Of a DNA stretch of 64,000 bases, positions 11,018 to 21,394 are shown piece by piece. The position numbers and the translations under genes are program-made. Each line of letters opens with the position of its first letter. Position 1 is the stretch's first letter. This DNA comes from Choristoneura fumiferana (taxonomy: Eukaryota; Arthropoda; Insecta; Lepidoptera; Tortricidae), in NCBI RefSeq assembly GCF_025370935.1, contig NC_133482.1, positions 16,622,162-16,686,161 of the forward strand. The letters run 5' to 3'. Below the pieces are notes generated by a model. That model did no database searches. It was not told the DNA's origin and saw only the letters and a program-made list of their open reading frames with translations.

Positions 11018-12176
11018 TTGTTATTGAAATATTTCAGCGTACGGAACTATCTCCACGCGAGTTATACTCGTACTTATCCTTTTTTTGTTCAATCCTAGCT
11101 TTGTTTAACAAACATTATAAATTATTTATTTTTATAGGGCTGTCAGTGAGTGTGGGGATGATTTAAGCAGTTCTTTGTTTTTAATTTACCGATTTGTGTA
11201 AACGGAACGCTTGTTTTGTTTTTAAAAAAGATTTATTTGGTGTTAGTTGAATAATTGCTTTCATTTTCCGTTGGGAATTAATAATCTTTTTTGAAATAAG
11301 TAAATAAAAAGATATATTGTTTCTCATTTCGGTGTGCATTGTTTTTTTGTGGCCTTGGCTTTGGTTAAGTTTGTTTTACTTGTCGGTAGCTTTTCTTGTT
11401 TATTTTTAAATCCCGACGCAAAAAGGGGTCATTTTGTTTGAAAAGCTTATGTGGTTAGAAGTTCAAAGTAAAATAAATATACATGTAAATATAGTTGCAA
11501 AATAGATATAAGCATATGTAAATCATTGCATCTGGCACCAACTTCCCGGTTTTTATTGTGATTCCTATGTAAATCAATAGACTCAGCGGTTAAGATTGAG
11601 GGATTTTACATGAATTCGGTGGAAATATCGGGATAAAAAATAGCCAATGTATTATTTTAGACATCCAGAATTTAGTGCATGATGTGTCTGGTTTTAGAAT
11701 AGAACGGACTCATCGATTCCTGTGGGTGACGACACGACAAAGACGACTTAAGGTAAAGTATATTTTAATAATCATCGAACTTTAGAAATTAATCAAAAAT
11801 GAATAGCTGTACCAATCCCTGCGCGCTTCGATTCAGGGAGCTTAATAATTAATCCCAAACCATTTTTATCGTGTCTCAATACTCTCACTCCTGTGCTTAG
11901 ACCTCTCCCCCCCTTCCTACTCCCCCAACTGAATTACATTACCTCCAATCGGATGCCGATAACAGAGTGCATTCAGCAAACCAATGACATGAAAATTAGT
12001 TTCATTAAACGCACAGAGAAAAACCTGGGTGTAATTTAGTTAGATCTTAAATAAGAATTTTTATTTCCTCAGATAATATGGCCAACTTTACCGATTCACA
12101 TTTATAACTCTTTTTATGGTTTTCATTGCGGGTAGGTGGGTAAAAAGGGGAGTTTAAAGGGGGTAGTTAGGTAACA
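11018..12176. other. AT-rich stretch with a family D scrap
   Basis: Only a fragment of family D is recognised: TCCCGACGCAAAAAGGGGT near 11411-11429. The rest is unassigned. Confidence 0.45.
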
Positions 12177-12460
12177 TTGTCGTCGGAATACGCCGTTTTG
12201 AGATTACATCACCGTAATGACCGAATTTGGGTTATCGTTTCCATTTTGCCGTCTTATTTTTGCGCGGTTTTCACACTAATTTTGCAAGTTTTTCGCCAGT
12301 TGTGTTTTTCTTTTGGTGTTTTATCTTTTGGGAGTGTTTTTCGGAGTCTTTTGTGTGCAAATGAATTTACGCGGGGTTTCGAAGTTTTGAGTTTTGATAT
12401 CGGTATTGCGGCGCTTTGTTTTGTTCGCGAGGTGCCCTATTCGCGACGATAGTCCAGTGC
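12177..12460 (+). other. G+T-skewed, CpG-containing block
   Basis: A block visibly richer in G and T on the plus strand than its neighbours, with several CG dinucleotides and a 91-codon frame (non-ATG start) of hydrophobic composition. It has no recognisable domain. Such skew can mark a transcribed 5' region, but nothing else here shows it. Confidence 0.25.
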
Positions 12461-12535
12461 CTTTGCTTTAATTATATTATTAATTTGTTAAAATGATTTT
12501 GGACAATAAATTATCAAGAATCGAACAGATACGTA

Positions 12536-12835
12536 AGAATTCTTGAGTGGAGACCGCGTCTCAGCAAATGTAGTGTAGGGCGCTCTTCGGTCAGGTGGAG
12601 TGACGATCTGCGATCTGCTGGTAGAAGCTGGATGCGTCGAGCTGAGAACAAGAGGCAATACATGCTGAGTCACCACGTAATTTAGTTTTTAATGTTGGTT
12701 TTAGAGTTTTAGTCTTATTACTGTACGGTGGTGGTACTGATGGAACCAAATAAATCTTTCTTTCTTTCTTTCTTTCAATGGCGCTCATTGGGAGAGGCTT
12801 ATATGTCCATGGAAGGGAAACACACTATTTGCTGA
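12536..12835 (+). pseudogene. RTE LINE C-terminus, split by a small insertion
   Basis: One frame reads R-I-L-E-W-R-P-R-L-S-K, V-R-W-S-D-D-L-R, S-W-M-R-R-A-E-N-K-R-Q up to 12658, and resumes at 12776 with Q-W-R-S-L-G-E-A-Y before diverging to a TGA at 12833-12835. The host ORF is open on both sides of the insertion and rejoins in phase once it and one CAA copy are disregarded. Confidence 0.85.
12659..12775 (+). mobile_element. 117-bp retroelement tail ending AATAAA-(TTTC)n
   Basis: Lies inside the RTE frame. Its 3' end has AATAAA followed by a (CTTT)n run at about 12756-12776. The triplet CAA occurs on both sides (12656-12658 and 12776-12778), a minimal target duplication. Family not identified; probably a 5'-truncated SINE or LINE. 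Confidence 0.7.
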
Positions 12836-13680
12836 AGAAAGCTGTCATGAAGGTTCACTGCTGATCCTTAACGGACGACCACGGCCACTCTGTCAAGAGT
12901 GTAAGCATCAAAAGTAGCTGCATACTTTTGTACTGTCGTTTCACAGCAACGTACATAACACCATACAAATTTGACAAATGTGCCAAAACCACACAGTAAA
13001 AAAGTGATCCGCTACTTTAGACTTGCTGAGCTGACTGTATACTTTTGAAATGTCATATCTATTCAGAGAAAAAATCTTGAGAACGTTTGCATTGAGATCT
13101 CAATTATTGAAGGTACTATTTAGGTTTTGCCAAGTTTGCCAATTCTTTTGACAATGATGGTATTTCCGGAAGCGGTGGTCGTATAAAAAAATGACTTGTA
13201 AAAAAGCCCTTTGCGGCCTACTTAGGGAATAAACGTTTCGATTTTGAATTTGAAAATTAGCAGTGCCTTCAAGGGTCATTAGTAGTAAGCCGTTCCCACA
13301 GAACTTGAAAATATCACTGTCTACCTATATCACGATATAGTTATAAAAGATAGAACATATTTACATACACGTAAAATAAAAATCTTCAAATAAACGAAAA
13401 CGTTTTCGCTAAATATACAGACAAGTGTAATAACAACATTAACGAGAGAATTCGTAAAATAAAAGTCCTCAAATCTCTTAAAACACTTCACATTTAAAGG
13501 TCAACCGCAAGCGCGTCACTTTGCTCAAAATGTTCAAGCAAAATTGTCAATTTCTGAGCTATGCTATGTTGTTTAACATATTTTCCACTAGGCACCCACA
13601 AATTCCACTTGTACCTTAATTAAGGCGCCAGCTTCGCGAATGTTTCGGCTAAATTTTTGAGGGTAGAATACTCAGGGGTT
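12836..13680. other. Unassigned sequence
   Basis: A short segment near 12880-12905 (ACCACGGCCACTCTGTCAAG) is the reverse complement of one near 48566-48590, so it belongs to a dispersed repeat. Otherwise nothing recognised. Confidence 0.4.
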
Positions 13681-13895
13681 CATCATCATCATCCCAGCCT
13701 ATATACGTCCCACTGCTGGGCACAGGCCTCCTCTCAGAACAAGAGGGCTTGGGCCATAGTTCCCACGCGGGCCCAGTGTGGATTGGGAACTTCGCACGCA
13801 CCATTGAATCGCTTCGCAGGTTTGTGCAGGTTTCCTCACGATGTTTTCCTTCACCGCAAAGCTCGTGGTAAATTTCAAATGTAATTCCGCACATG
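13681..13895 (-). mobile_element. SINE-A, lacking the tRNA head
   Basis: Minus-strand SINE-A from its RTE-like 3' end (CAGCAGTGGGACGTATATAG and an ATG run) to the GAATTACATTTGAAATTTAC region. The tRNA-like head is missing, a 5'-truncated insertion. Open frames here on both strands are shadows of the SINE. Confidence 0.85.
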
Positions 13896-14002
13896 AATTC
13901 ATGACTCAGGGGTTATGTAGATCAAACTCATCAGTAAAACTGCTAGATAGAATTAACAGTTTTATTCACTGGCATGCACCATAGATAATGATTTAAGTTT
14001 AA

Positions 14003-14210
14003 ACTAGCCGTTACCCGCGACTCCGGCCGCGTAGAATTATTTTAAAAACTATCCTATGTTCTTCTCCAGGACTCGAGCTATCTGCACCTACCTATCTGTA
14101 CCTATACCAAAAATTCATCTAAATTGCTTCAGTTGTTTAGACGCGATGAAGTAACAAACAAACAAAAAAGACTTACCTACAAACTTTCGCATTTAAAATA
14201 ATAGTGGGAT
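14003..14210 (-). mobile_element. HEL copy
   Basis: Reverse orientation: begins ACTAGCCGTTACCCGCGACT and ends at the TTTCGCATTTAAAATAATAG terminus. It contains the TGAAGTAACAAACAAACAAA segment typical of the family. Confidence 0.65.
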
Positions 14211-14843
14211 ATCTACAAGCGTTAACCTCCTTAATTTATTCTTCTTTAATTTAATTTAACTAAAAAACTCATAATTAAATTCGCATTACATTGTGAAGCA
14301 TTAATTTACCTAGCATACTTTATGAAACAAAACTAATATAATCTCGAAAAAGCCAATTTTTTTTCATAGACAAATTTAATTTAAAAAATACCTAATATCT
14401 AACGGGAAAGTTCTCGCTGAACTTAGTCTTACCGTGTCGGTTTTGCCCTGACCCAACTTACTTACTCACTTGATAAAATTATGTGAATTCATTTCATAAC
14501 AACTAAAAAGTCATGCATAATTATATCAGTAGTCCAATTTCATTTTCATTCTACTCGTAAATAAGTGTGATGATTTTTTAATACTATGCCAGTTCAATGT
14601 TATGCGAAATCATAGTATGACAATTAATGTTATGTAAAATTAGAGGCACCCATAGAAAATCTGCTGTTTTCGTACGTAACTTTGTACAAAGGTGCTTGGC
14701 ATACCTAGAATTCAAGTTCAGGGCCACGGCGGATCGCAGCGGAATACAGTTTTAATGTCCTTTAGTTACTCGTTACCGGTGGTGCGAATACAGTTAACTA
14801 TATTTTATCACGCTTTGTTATTTACCTTTAGTGACAATTTAGT
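14211..14843. other. AT-rich stretch, nothing recognised
   Basis: No gene or repeat boundary identified. Confidence 0.4.
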
Positions 14844-14934
14844 TCATCGTCATCATCATCATCTCCGCCGTAGGACGTCCACTGTTGGACATAGGCCTCC
14901 CCCAAAGACCTCCAGTTGTTTCGGTTGGAAGCGG
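14844..14934 (-). pseudogene. RTE LINE 3' tip
   Basis: (CAT)n run, then the complement of the G-E-A-Y-V-Q-Q-W-T-S-Y-G coding end. The match ends at GGAAGCGGC, where PA270 begins. Confidence 0.8.
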
Positions 14935-15216
14935 CAGGCCTTGTGCAAGGTCCGCCCGGATTGTTACCACCATCTTGCTCGCTAATCCTGCCGTGAAGCA
15001 GCAGTGCTTGCACTGTTGTGTTTCGGCGTGGAGAGTAAGACAGCCGGTGAAATTACTGGCACTTGAGGTATCCCATCTTAGGCCTCTATGTTGGCAACGC
15101 ATTTGCGATACCCTTGGTGTTACAGATGTTTATGGGCGGTGGTGATCTCTTACCATCAGGAGACCCACTTGCTCGTTTGCCATCTAGTCGAATAAAAATA
15201 AAAAAAATAAAAAAAC
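14935..15216 (+). mobile_element. PA270 copy abutting the RTE tip
   Basis: PA270 from just inside its usual 5' end (the TGGTAGGA part of the hairpin is missing) to the AATAAAAATAAA tail. The direct junction with the RTE tip at 14934/14935 shows one element landed in the other. Open frames on both strands are shadows. Confidence 0.85.
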
Positions 15217-15695
15217 AGTACAAAGTTGAGACAACTGTATAAAGCAAGCTTCCTAAAAAATTCAACCCAAACTATGGAATTAACTTTTTTAATTATAATA
15301 TTAATAAAACTTCAACGGCGCACTACAGAATAGTTTCGGGCTTCAACGCAGGTATTTTAATCTAAATTTCTCAACTATTACGCATCCTCTCGCGAAATTA
15401 ATTTAGTTAAAAATTTGATACAAGCCTTCAAAAGGTATGTTAGGTAAGGAATGCAGTATTACAAGCCTTTAAAAGTTAAGGTAGGTATAACATTAGGACT
15501 ACGTTCATTTTAAAAATAAAAAAATTATCTGACCGCTTGGATTTAAATAGCTCAGATTGTGCTCAGAGAGTCAATTTATGAAAAAACAAAGACTAAAGAC
15601 AGATTTTTATGTGCCACGGTTCAAAACCTATGACTACACAATTTAAAAGATTTTTGAAGCTATTTTATTTTAATACTATATGCCTATTTTCTTAA
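15217..15695. other. AT-rich stretch, nothing recognised
   Basis: No support for genes or named repeats. Confidence 0.4.
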
Positions 15696-15943
15696 TAACC
15701 TAATCAGCAAAAAGTTGGAAAACCCCCGACTTTGTCACTTCAAAGTTCAATATCTTAAAAACTGCCAAACCGATTTTGATGAAACATGTCTAAGAACTAT
15801 CGCTAGAAAATCTGCTTTCAAATAAAAAAACGCATTCAAATCGGACCGTCTTTAAGAGCTACAGTGCCACAGACAGATACACACAGACACACATAGCGGT
15901 CAAACTTAAAACACCCCTCTTTTTGCGTCGGGAGTTAAAAATA
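15696..15943 (-). repeat. Family D copy
   Basis: Reverse orientation, near full length: starts AAAAGTTGGAAAACCCCCGAC and ends TTTTTGCGTCGGGAGTTAAA, with the internal TGCCACAGACAGATACACAC motif. Non-coding, MITE-like; superfamily unknown. Confidence 0.75.
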
Positions 15944-15960
15944 TTACTAAGAACGTCTCC

Positions 15961-16139
15961 ATTATGATCTTGAGGGGAACGTATCTGAATATCGAAAATG
16001 AATATATCTAATGTTAAAAAGTCGACGGTCAAAATAGCGAAAGTAGATTAGGTTAGCTTCGATATTTGGACAGTCGATATTTTACCCATCGATATTTCAA
16101 TTTTCGATATTCAGATACGTGCCCTTTTGAGGATCTAAT
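15961..16139. repeat. Foldback element with 39-bp arms
   Basis: Left arm 15961-15999 and right arm 16100-16139 pair over GTATCTGAATATCGAAAAT and neighbouring bases with a few mismatches. The interior contains further CGATAT repeats. Confidence 0.7.
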
Positions 16140-16179
16140 GATGTGACGAAACACCAAACAATAATTTCAATTCACATAG

Positions 16180-16400
16180 GCTCAGTTGCCGTGGATAAAG
16201 TCTGTGACAGAATGAAAATGCAAATTGAAAAGTCAGGTTTCGATTTACGCTATTTTAGCTACGGTACCCTAAAAATAGAAACCAAAAGTCCATCTCACTC
16301 GGATCTCAATGAATCGATGACCGCTCCTGTTGGAGAAACAAGCTTATCTGATCTTATCTCTGATCTATTATTGACTGCTACAATGGCGGTCGTCCAGTGA
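16180..16400 (+). other. 74-codon open frame of doubtful status
   Basis: An AG acceptor-like site (TTCAATTCACATAG) precedes 16180, and a frame runs to TGA at 16398-16400 with mixed, protein-like composition (V-C-D-R-M-K-M-Q-I-E-K-S-G-F-D-L). An AATAAA lies at 16731-16736. Against a gene: the codons for F-S-Y-G-T-L-K come from AGCTACGGTACCCTAAAAAT, which resembles the family G terminus, so the frame may be chance read-through of an old repeat. No family recognised. Confidence 0.2.
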
Positions 16401-17114
16401 AAGATATATTTTAAGATGCTACTAGCTTTTATGCTTTGCTCGTAAGAATTATTAGGACTGGCAGTTAAATTTTGATGATATTTTGTTTGGTCTTCATTGA
16501 CACTGTATATAAAATACTCATGCCAAGTTTTGTATTTCTGTTTAGATTGTAAGATTCTAAATGCGTTTAAATTTAAAATGTATTAGGTTGTAAAAGCAAG
16601 AGCTTTAAGTAAATTTTACGTTTTTCAGTTCCTTTTTCGTCAGTATTTTTTTATTAATATAATTGTATCGTGATTCCAAGAAAAGAATGAAAAAAAGAAA
16701 TCCTAACATTTATACAATTGTGACAAAAGAAATAAAAATGTTGTAGTCTCACGCCGTATGTCTACGCTTAATAATTTGCTTATTTTTATTATATTACTTT
16801 ATAGCTCTTGCTCGCTCTTCTCTCGCAACTTTACAACCCTAACAACATACGCCCCGATCGTCGTGTGTGATCTTGTTAGAACACATTCCGAACTAGCGCC
16901 TGTCGTTATTGTTATCTAATAGATAACTGCCAGATATATAGCTTGTTAAGTTATCCATTAGTTTATATTACGTAGGAGTCTATGCGTTGCTCACGGAATT
17001 TTATTAATAATTTATCTAGAGAATTTATATACTGAAACATAACATAACTGCTTTTCCGTCTTGAGAATGATTCCTTATTTTTGTTCGGAATAAAATTTTA
17101 CTCTACATTTAAAT
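16401..17114. other. AT-rich stretch, nothing recognised
   Basis: Contains the AATAAA mentioned for the preceding frame; otherwise no supported feature. Confidence 0.4.
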
Positions 17115-17263
17115 ATGCCGAGGCGGAGATGGCGAGATGACCTGGACGCGGAATTGAGTGAGTGGCCAAATATAGCTCTGGATAGGGAGATGTGGAAGTC
17201 AAGAGGAGAGGCCTTTGCCCAGCAGTGGGACACAGTTATAGGCTAAATATAATAATAATAATT
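17115..17263 (+). pseudogene. RTE LINE 3' end, subfamily with (TAA)n tail
   Basis: An uninterrupted 43-codon frame reads P-R-R-R-W-R-D-D-L-D, then S-R-G-E-A-F-A-Q-Q-W-D-T-V-I-G and TAA at 17244-17246, followed by (AAT)n. This subfamily's 3' sequence (GCCCAGCAGTGGGACA, TATAGGCT) is also the tail of SINE-A. Confidence 0.85.
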
Positions 17264-17420
17264 TAAATATACTTTGTACTTAATCTAAATATAAAACGGA
17301 ACCTGGTCTGTATCTATAGTACAACGTCGTGATAAATACAAAATCCTAAGAAAAAAATAACAAATAATGTACCAAAGTCTAATCGGACTGTTGAACTCTT
17401 CTTGCAACGATTTATTTTAC
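17264..17420. other. Unassigned spacer
   Basis: No feature seen between the RTE tail and SINE-B. Confidence 0.4.
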
Positions 17421-17681
17421 GACCAGATGGCCTAGTGGTTAGAGAACCTGACTACGAAGCTTGAGGTCCCGGGTTCGATTCCCGTGTCGGGGCAGATATT
17501 TGTATGAAAAATACGAATGTTTGTTCTTGAAATATGTATTTAAGTATATCTATCTATATAATTATATTTATCCGTCGCTTAGTACCCATAACACAAGCTT
17601 TGCTAAGCTTACTTTGGGACTAGGTCAATTGGTGTGAATTGTCCCGTGATATTTATTTATTTATTTTTATTTATTTTATTC
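17421..17681 (+). mobile_element. SINE-B, full length
   Basis: Head GATGGCCTAGTGGTTAGAG (box A-like) and GGTTCGATTCCC (box B) resemble a tRNA gene's internal promoter. The body holds ACAAGCTTTGCTAAGCTTAC and GTCAATTGGTGTGAATTGTC, and the tail is (TTTA)n. Transcription, if any, would be by RNA polymerase III (inference). Confidence 0.85.
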
Positions 17682-18449
17682 TAAAAATTACCCACATTTT
17701 TCTATTAACCGTCAAATTAAGTTGCAAGTTTCTTTTATATCAGTAAGTAGTCAGTTGAGTCGACTAATAAATGACGTCACAGCTTGCTAATTCCATACAA
17801 AATTAGCGTGGAACCATGTTTTCACAGCTCTTACAAAACATTTCAATTATTTGGTGGTCGATTACCAATAATTTTAATTTTTAAAAATTGGATAGTTGAA
17901 GCTAATAATAGTCTTTTTTTTTTCTATAACCCGATCATTGTTTTACGCAAAACGTGTTGTGTTAAAACATTTCTTACTTTCTGCTGTAAAAATTAAACTG
18001 TGATGGTTTTTAGTTTATAACTAACTAAAAATAAGAGAACTAGAACGAAGCGGTTTGACGCAATGCGGTAAACGTTTATTAGATCTCTCGATGAAACATC
18101 AAAGTTGAAGTGAAATTTTCCAGTCAGCTCGATTTCTCGCTATCTTGGGGTAAAAACCTTAGAGACCTATAGTTATAAAATAAAACAAGCAATAGAGTAG
18201 TTTCATCAGTAAAAAAGTCCTTTTTTTTTCTTTTAATAATATTTTTTTATCTTTTATCAGAAAATGATCATCATCATTATGATTGGTTTTTGGAGTATTT
18301 TTGTGTTTTTATTTCAACTCCAAATTTTGTTGCTTTTGTTGTTTTAAAGCATAGATGTCGCTAGTGTCGCTGCTTAAGTGACTAAATAAGAAACAAACAA
18401 GTTGAGATATGTGGTGAATATACCTATGAAGAGAAATTTGTGTCTGTAC
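17682..18449. other. AT-rich stretch
   Basis: No gene. CATAGATGTCGCTAGTG at about 18350 is shared with the flank of the minus-strand SINE-C copy at 23.85 kb, so the SINE-C unit may extend this far upstream. Confidence 0.4.
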
Positions 18450-18569
18450 ACCTGTCCAGTGGTGGTGTAGCGGTATGGAATGCTGAGGACCTGGGTTCGA
18501 TTACCAGCGCTGGTCTCTTTTTCTGGTTTTTCTGTGCATCTATGTTTCAGTTTGTATTTTCGATACCTA
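18450..18569 (+). mobile_element. SINE-C
   Basis: tRNA-like head with GTGGTGTAGCGGTATGG (box A-like) and GGGTTCGATTACC (box B), then CAGCGCTGGTCTCTTTTTCTGG. A second copy lies on the minus strand at 23.7-23.87 kb. It is not a functional tRNA gene: no cloverleaf closes after box B. Confidence 0.7.
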
Positions 18570-18697
18570 TCATCATCATTATTCTATTCCGTAGGACGTC
18601 CACTGTTGGACATAGGCTTCCCCCATAGACCACCAGTTGCCTTGGTTGGAAGCGGCTAGCACCCACCGTGAACCCGCGACTTTAACCAAGTCAAGGT
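18570..18697 (-). pseudogene. RTE LINE 3' end
   Basis: (CAT)n-like tail, then the complement of the G-E-A-Y-V-Q-Q-W-T coding end and upstream C-terminal codons. It abuts SINE-C. Confidence 0.75.
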
Positions 18698-18923
18698 TAT
18701 CAGAAAATATTGTCAATTAAACAAATGACAGGATTAAAGCGAGTCAGAACTTAATGTTTTTTTTCTGCTGCCCAATTTCACATTAAAAGGAAGGAACTTG
18801 ATTGTTTTTATCCCAAATAACTGCAACGTTCCTGCGGGATAGCGATAAATGAAATCTTCGCGGAAGTCGTCGGCAACAATACCTACAACACACGCCATTA
18901 TCTGGTAGCATGGTGTACGGTCG

Positions 18924-19120
18924 TGTTGCTCTGAAGATGAGATCTGGTTGAGTTCGAAACGCGTCAGTGTAGTGTGGTGGTGGTGATTGATGGGTTTGTA
19001 TGGTTTGTGTGTTCTTACAGTGTGGAGGTGGAGGAACTGCGTGAACACGCATATCTTGCATAAACGTAGCTATCATAACGTCGCGGGTGAGCAAAGTAAT
19101 TGTTTTAGTTCATTAATAGT
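18924..19120 (+). repeat. Family E copy
   Basis: Runs from TTGCTCTGAAGATGAGATC through GTGGAGGTGGAGGAACTG to a GTCGCGGGTGAGCAAAG end. A short HEL-like motif (CCTGCGGGATAGCGATAAAT) precedes it at 18831-18850. Confidence 0.7.
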
Positions 19121-19255
19121 AATAATTTATAATGGTCTTGGAATTTATAAACAGGCATAAAACAGCAGGTTAGTATTATTTCGTCTAAAAAACCAGCTGG
19201 TCTAAGTAGCAAGTGGTCTAAAAAGTAACTGATTGATTTTCTGATCTACTTTTGA

Positions 19256-19432
19256 TGCACCACCTGTTGTAATCTAGTCCTTCCTTCTTTCTGTAAAAAG
19301 GTGGCTTGGAAGAGATCGCTCTTAAGCGATAAGGCCGCCTGCTGCCTTACCTTGTAATTTTTTCTCTGTGTATCTGTTTTCTGTATCGCTTATTATTTCT
19401 GGTGTACAATAAAGAGTCTTAGTTTGTATTGT
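19256..19432 (+). mobile_element. Family T copy
   Basis: CCACCTGTTGTAATCTAGTCC, then GGAAGAGATCGCTCTTAAGC, ending TGGTGTACAATAAAGAG. It contains an AATAAA near its 3' end, so it is probably the 3' tail of a retroelement. Confidence 0.7.
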
Positions 19433-19579
19433 AACTGGTCCTAACCTGTTTTTGTCGAAAACTGGAAAAAACATAGAAAGGTTAGGTCAGATTAGAGTTG
19501 CGTCAAGGCGCAAAGCGCCTCGGCCACGGAATAGGAGCTCCGCAAAGCGGGGAGCTCCGTCGACTTTGAGTCAAATAAT

Positions 19580-19680
19580 TTTAGACCACTTGATACTTGG
19601 ACAAGTTGCTACTTAGACCAGTTTCTTCTTAGACCACTTGCTACTTAGACCAATTGCTAATTTTGCTACGTAGATCAAAT
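19580..19680. repeat. Short tandem array of TTAGACCA units
   Basis: Repeated TACTTAGACCA/TTAGACCACTTG units occur four to five times. The same motif in reverse (GGTCTAAGTAGCAAGTGG) lies at 19199-19216, so this array forms part of the palindromic host element. Confidence 0.65.
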
Positions 19681-19734
19681 GCTAGTCAAAATCAAATGAG
19701 ATCAAATAGTGGTTGCTGCCAAATATCTTGTCAC

Positions 19735-20246
19735 TGTGTATATCAGCGTCACATACGCATTATGGATCGGTTCCACCTTAAGTGCCTCCGAACCATCATG
19801 AAGATCAGATGGTCCGACCGAGTGCGTAATACCGAAGTTTTGCGACGAGCCAATGTTGGTGGCATTGAAGCTTATTTAATGCGTCGTCAGCTTCGGTGGT
19901 GCGGTCACGTATCTCGCATGGCGGAGGGAAGGGTGGCTAAGCGCATCTTCTATTCAGAACTGGAGGAGGTTAACGAACACGGCGGACAGCTTCGGTTCAA
20001 AGATGTGTAGATGCGACATATGAAAAGGTGTCGCAGGACAGTGCAGAGTTAGTTCGCGAGTTTGAGGAGCAGCGTAAAGCCGACCTCGATACTAAACGCG
20101 ACGAGCGTAAGTCTCGACTACCTGCTGCCATTTATTATAATAACGTGGACGGTGTGCTTGCGTGCCGACAATGCGGACGTACGTTCACAGCTAAGATAGG
20201 CTATGAAAGCCATCTTAGAGCGCGTGAGCGCCAAATAACTAACTAG
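19735..20246 (+). pseudogene. LINE reverse-transcriptase C-terminus with zinc knuckle
   Basis: The first frame, ending at 20010, reads H-I-R-I-M-D-R-F-H-L-K-C-L-R, W-S-D-R-V-R-N-T-E-V-L, M-R-R-Q-L-R-W-C-G-H-V-S-R-M. A second frame (20028-20246) reads a basic helix and then C-R-Q-C-G-R-T-F-T-A-K-I-G-Y-E-S-H, a C2-H-type finger seen at the C-terminus of some RTE-like LINEs. The two frames are offset and the expected segment between them is shortened, so there is an internal deletion plus frameshift. Non-functional. Confidence 0.8.
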
Positions 20247-20612
20247 GAGTTGAAGTGGTCGCCATGGCTGAAATCGGTCGGATCATCATCACATAGATCA
20301 GCTGCTTTTTAGACGAAATGATAACCCGAACAGCCATTTAAAAATAGTACGGGCCTTCATACATATTCAGTGATTTCCAGTATGGTGCTTGGGTATGACG
20401 CATGGCCACTTACCGTTCCCGTTCCAAATTACCGACTGTGAGAGGGACGGTTATTTACAAGGGGAGAATTATGGGACATGCTGATGGCACATTTTTGATA
20501 AATTGTTACGCAGTTAATGTTGTTTGAAGCTTTGGGGCCGTAATGCATGGTAAAGTTGACTCGTTTTGGGAGAAGGGCAAGTTAAGTGTTGTATGTATAT
20601 GTAAGTAAAAGA

Positions 20613-20920
20613 AGCCGTGGTGGCCTAGTGGTTTGACCTATCGCCTCTCAAGCAGAGGGTCGTGGGTTCGAACCCCGGCTCGCACCTCTGAGTTTTTCGA
20701 AATTCATGTGCGGAATTACATTTGAAATTTACCACGAGCTTTGCGGTGAAGGAAAACATCGTGAGGAAACCTGCACAAACCTGCGAAGCGATTCAATGGC
20801 GCGTGCGAAGTTCCCAATCCGCACTGGGCCCGCGTGGGAACTATGGCCCAAGCCCTCTTGTTCTGAGTGGGAGGCCTGTGCCCAGCAGTGGGACGTATAT
20901 AAGCTGGGATGATGAAGAAG
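20613..20920 (+). mobile_element. SINE-A, full length
   Basis: Head GCCGTGGTGGCCTAGTGG (box A-like), GGGTTCGAACCCC (box B), body with GTGCGGAATTACATTTGAAA, and tail CCCAGCAGTGGGACGTATAT then GATGATGAAGAAG. The 68-codon frames across it are SINE read-through. This is the best plus-strand reference copy in the window. Confidence 0.9.
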
Positions 20921-21394
20921 CAATGTAAAGCAAAATTCTTGATGTTTTTAGGGTGACAGGCGACGTCAGTTGTGTTCTAGGATGGCGTACATTGATAGCA
21001 GTATTTAAATTTTATGAAAAAAAGAGATTCAAAGACTCCATTATTTTTAAAAGTCGCTGAACTAATGTTGTTCAGTTTGACAAGGCGATCTATGTTTTAA
21101 TTTTTTGCTCATATTACAGGCCACACCCGGTATATGCTTAATAATACATCGTGTTTTTCCGCTGACTCACACCGGTAAGCTCACAATCATTTCATTGTTA
21201 GACTCAAAGTATATGGTTTTTTATCCGACGTCCGCACTCCCAAATCAACAGTAGGTCAACTCAAAATAATTTATCATTTTAATATGGTGGTAAATTTCAA
21301 ATTTAATTCTTGCTTCTTCGAATAAACTTAAAACTGTAATAAATTAAAAAAAAAACCTGACTATTATTAAAAATCGCTGAACTAGCAGGTGTTT
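20921..21394. other. Unassigned sequence
   Basis: No feature recognised. Confidence 0.4.

Larger units (their letters stand above)
19169..20327. mobile_element. Palindromic element with nested retroelements
   Basis: Left end GGTTAGTATTATTTCGTCTAAA and right end TTTAGACGAAATGATAACCC are inverted copies, continued by GGTCTAAGTAGCAAG-type repeats. Two unrelated insertions lie inside: a family T copy and a LINE reverse-transcriptase tail. A GC-rich hairpin (GGAGCTCCGCAAAGCGGGGA) sits near 19530-19550. Confidence 0.6.

Noticed and set aside
12177..12452. 91-codon hydrophobic frame as a membrane protein
   Set aside because: Non-ATG start, composition explained by G+T skew, no recognisable family.
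14828..15145. Overlapping frames on both strands suggesting a compact gene
   Set aside because: All lie within the RTE tip and PA270.
17421..17500. tRNA gene suggested by box A and box B-like sequences (also 18450, 20613, 30128, 35990)
   Set aside because: Each is the head of a SINE with body and tail shared by other copies; the sequence after box B does not close a cloverleaf.
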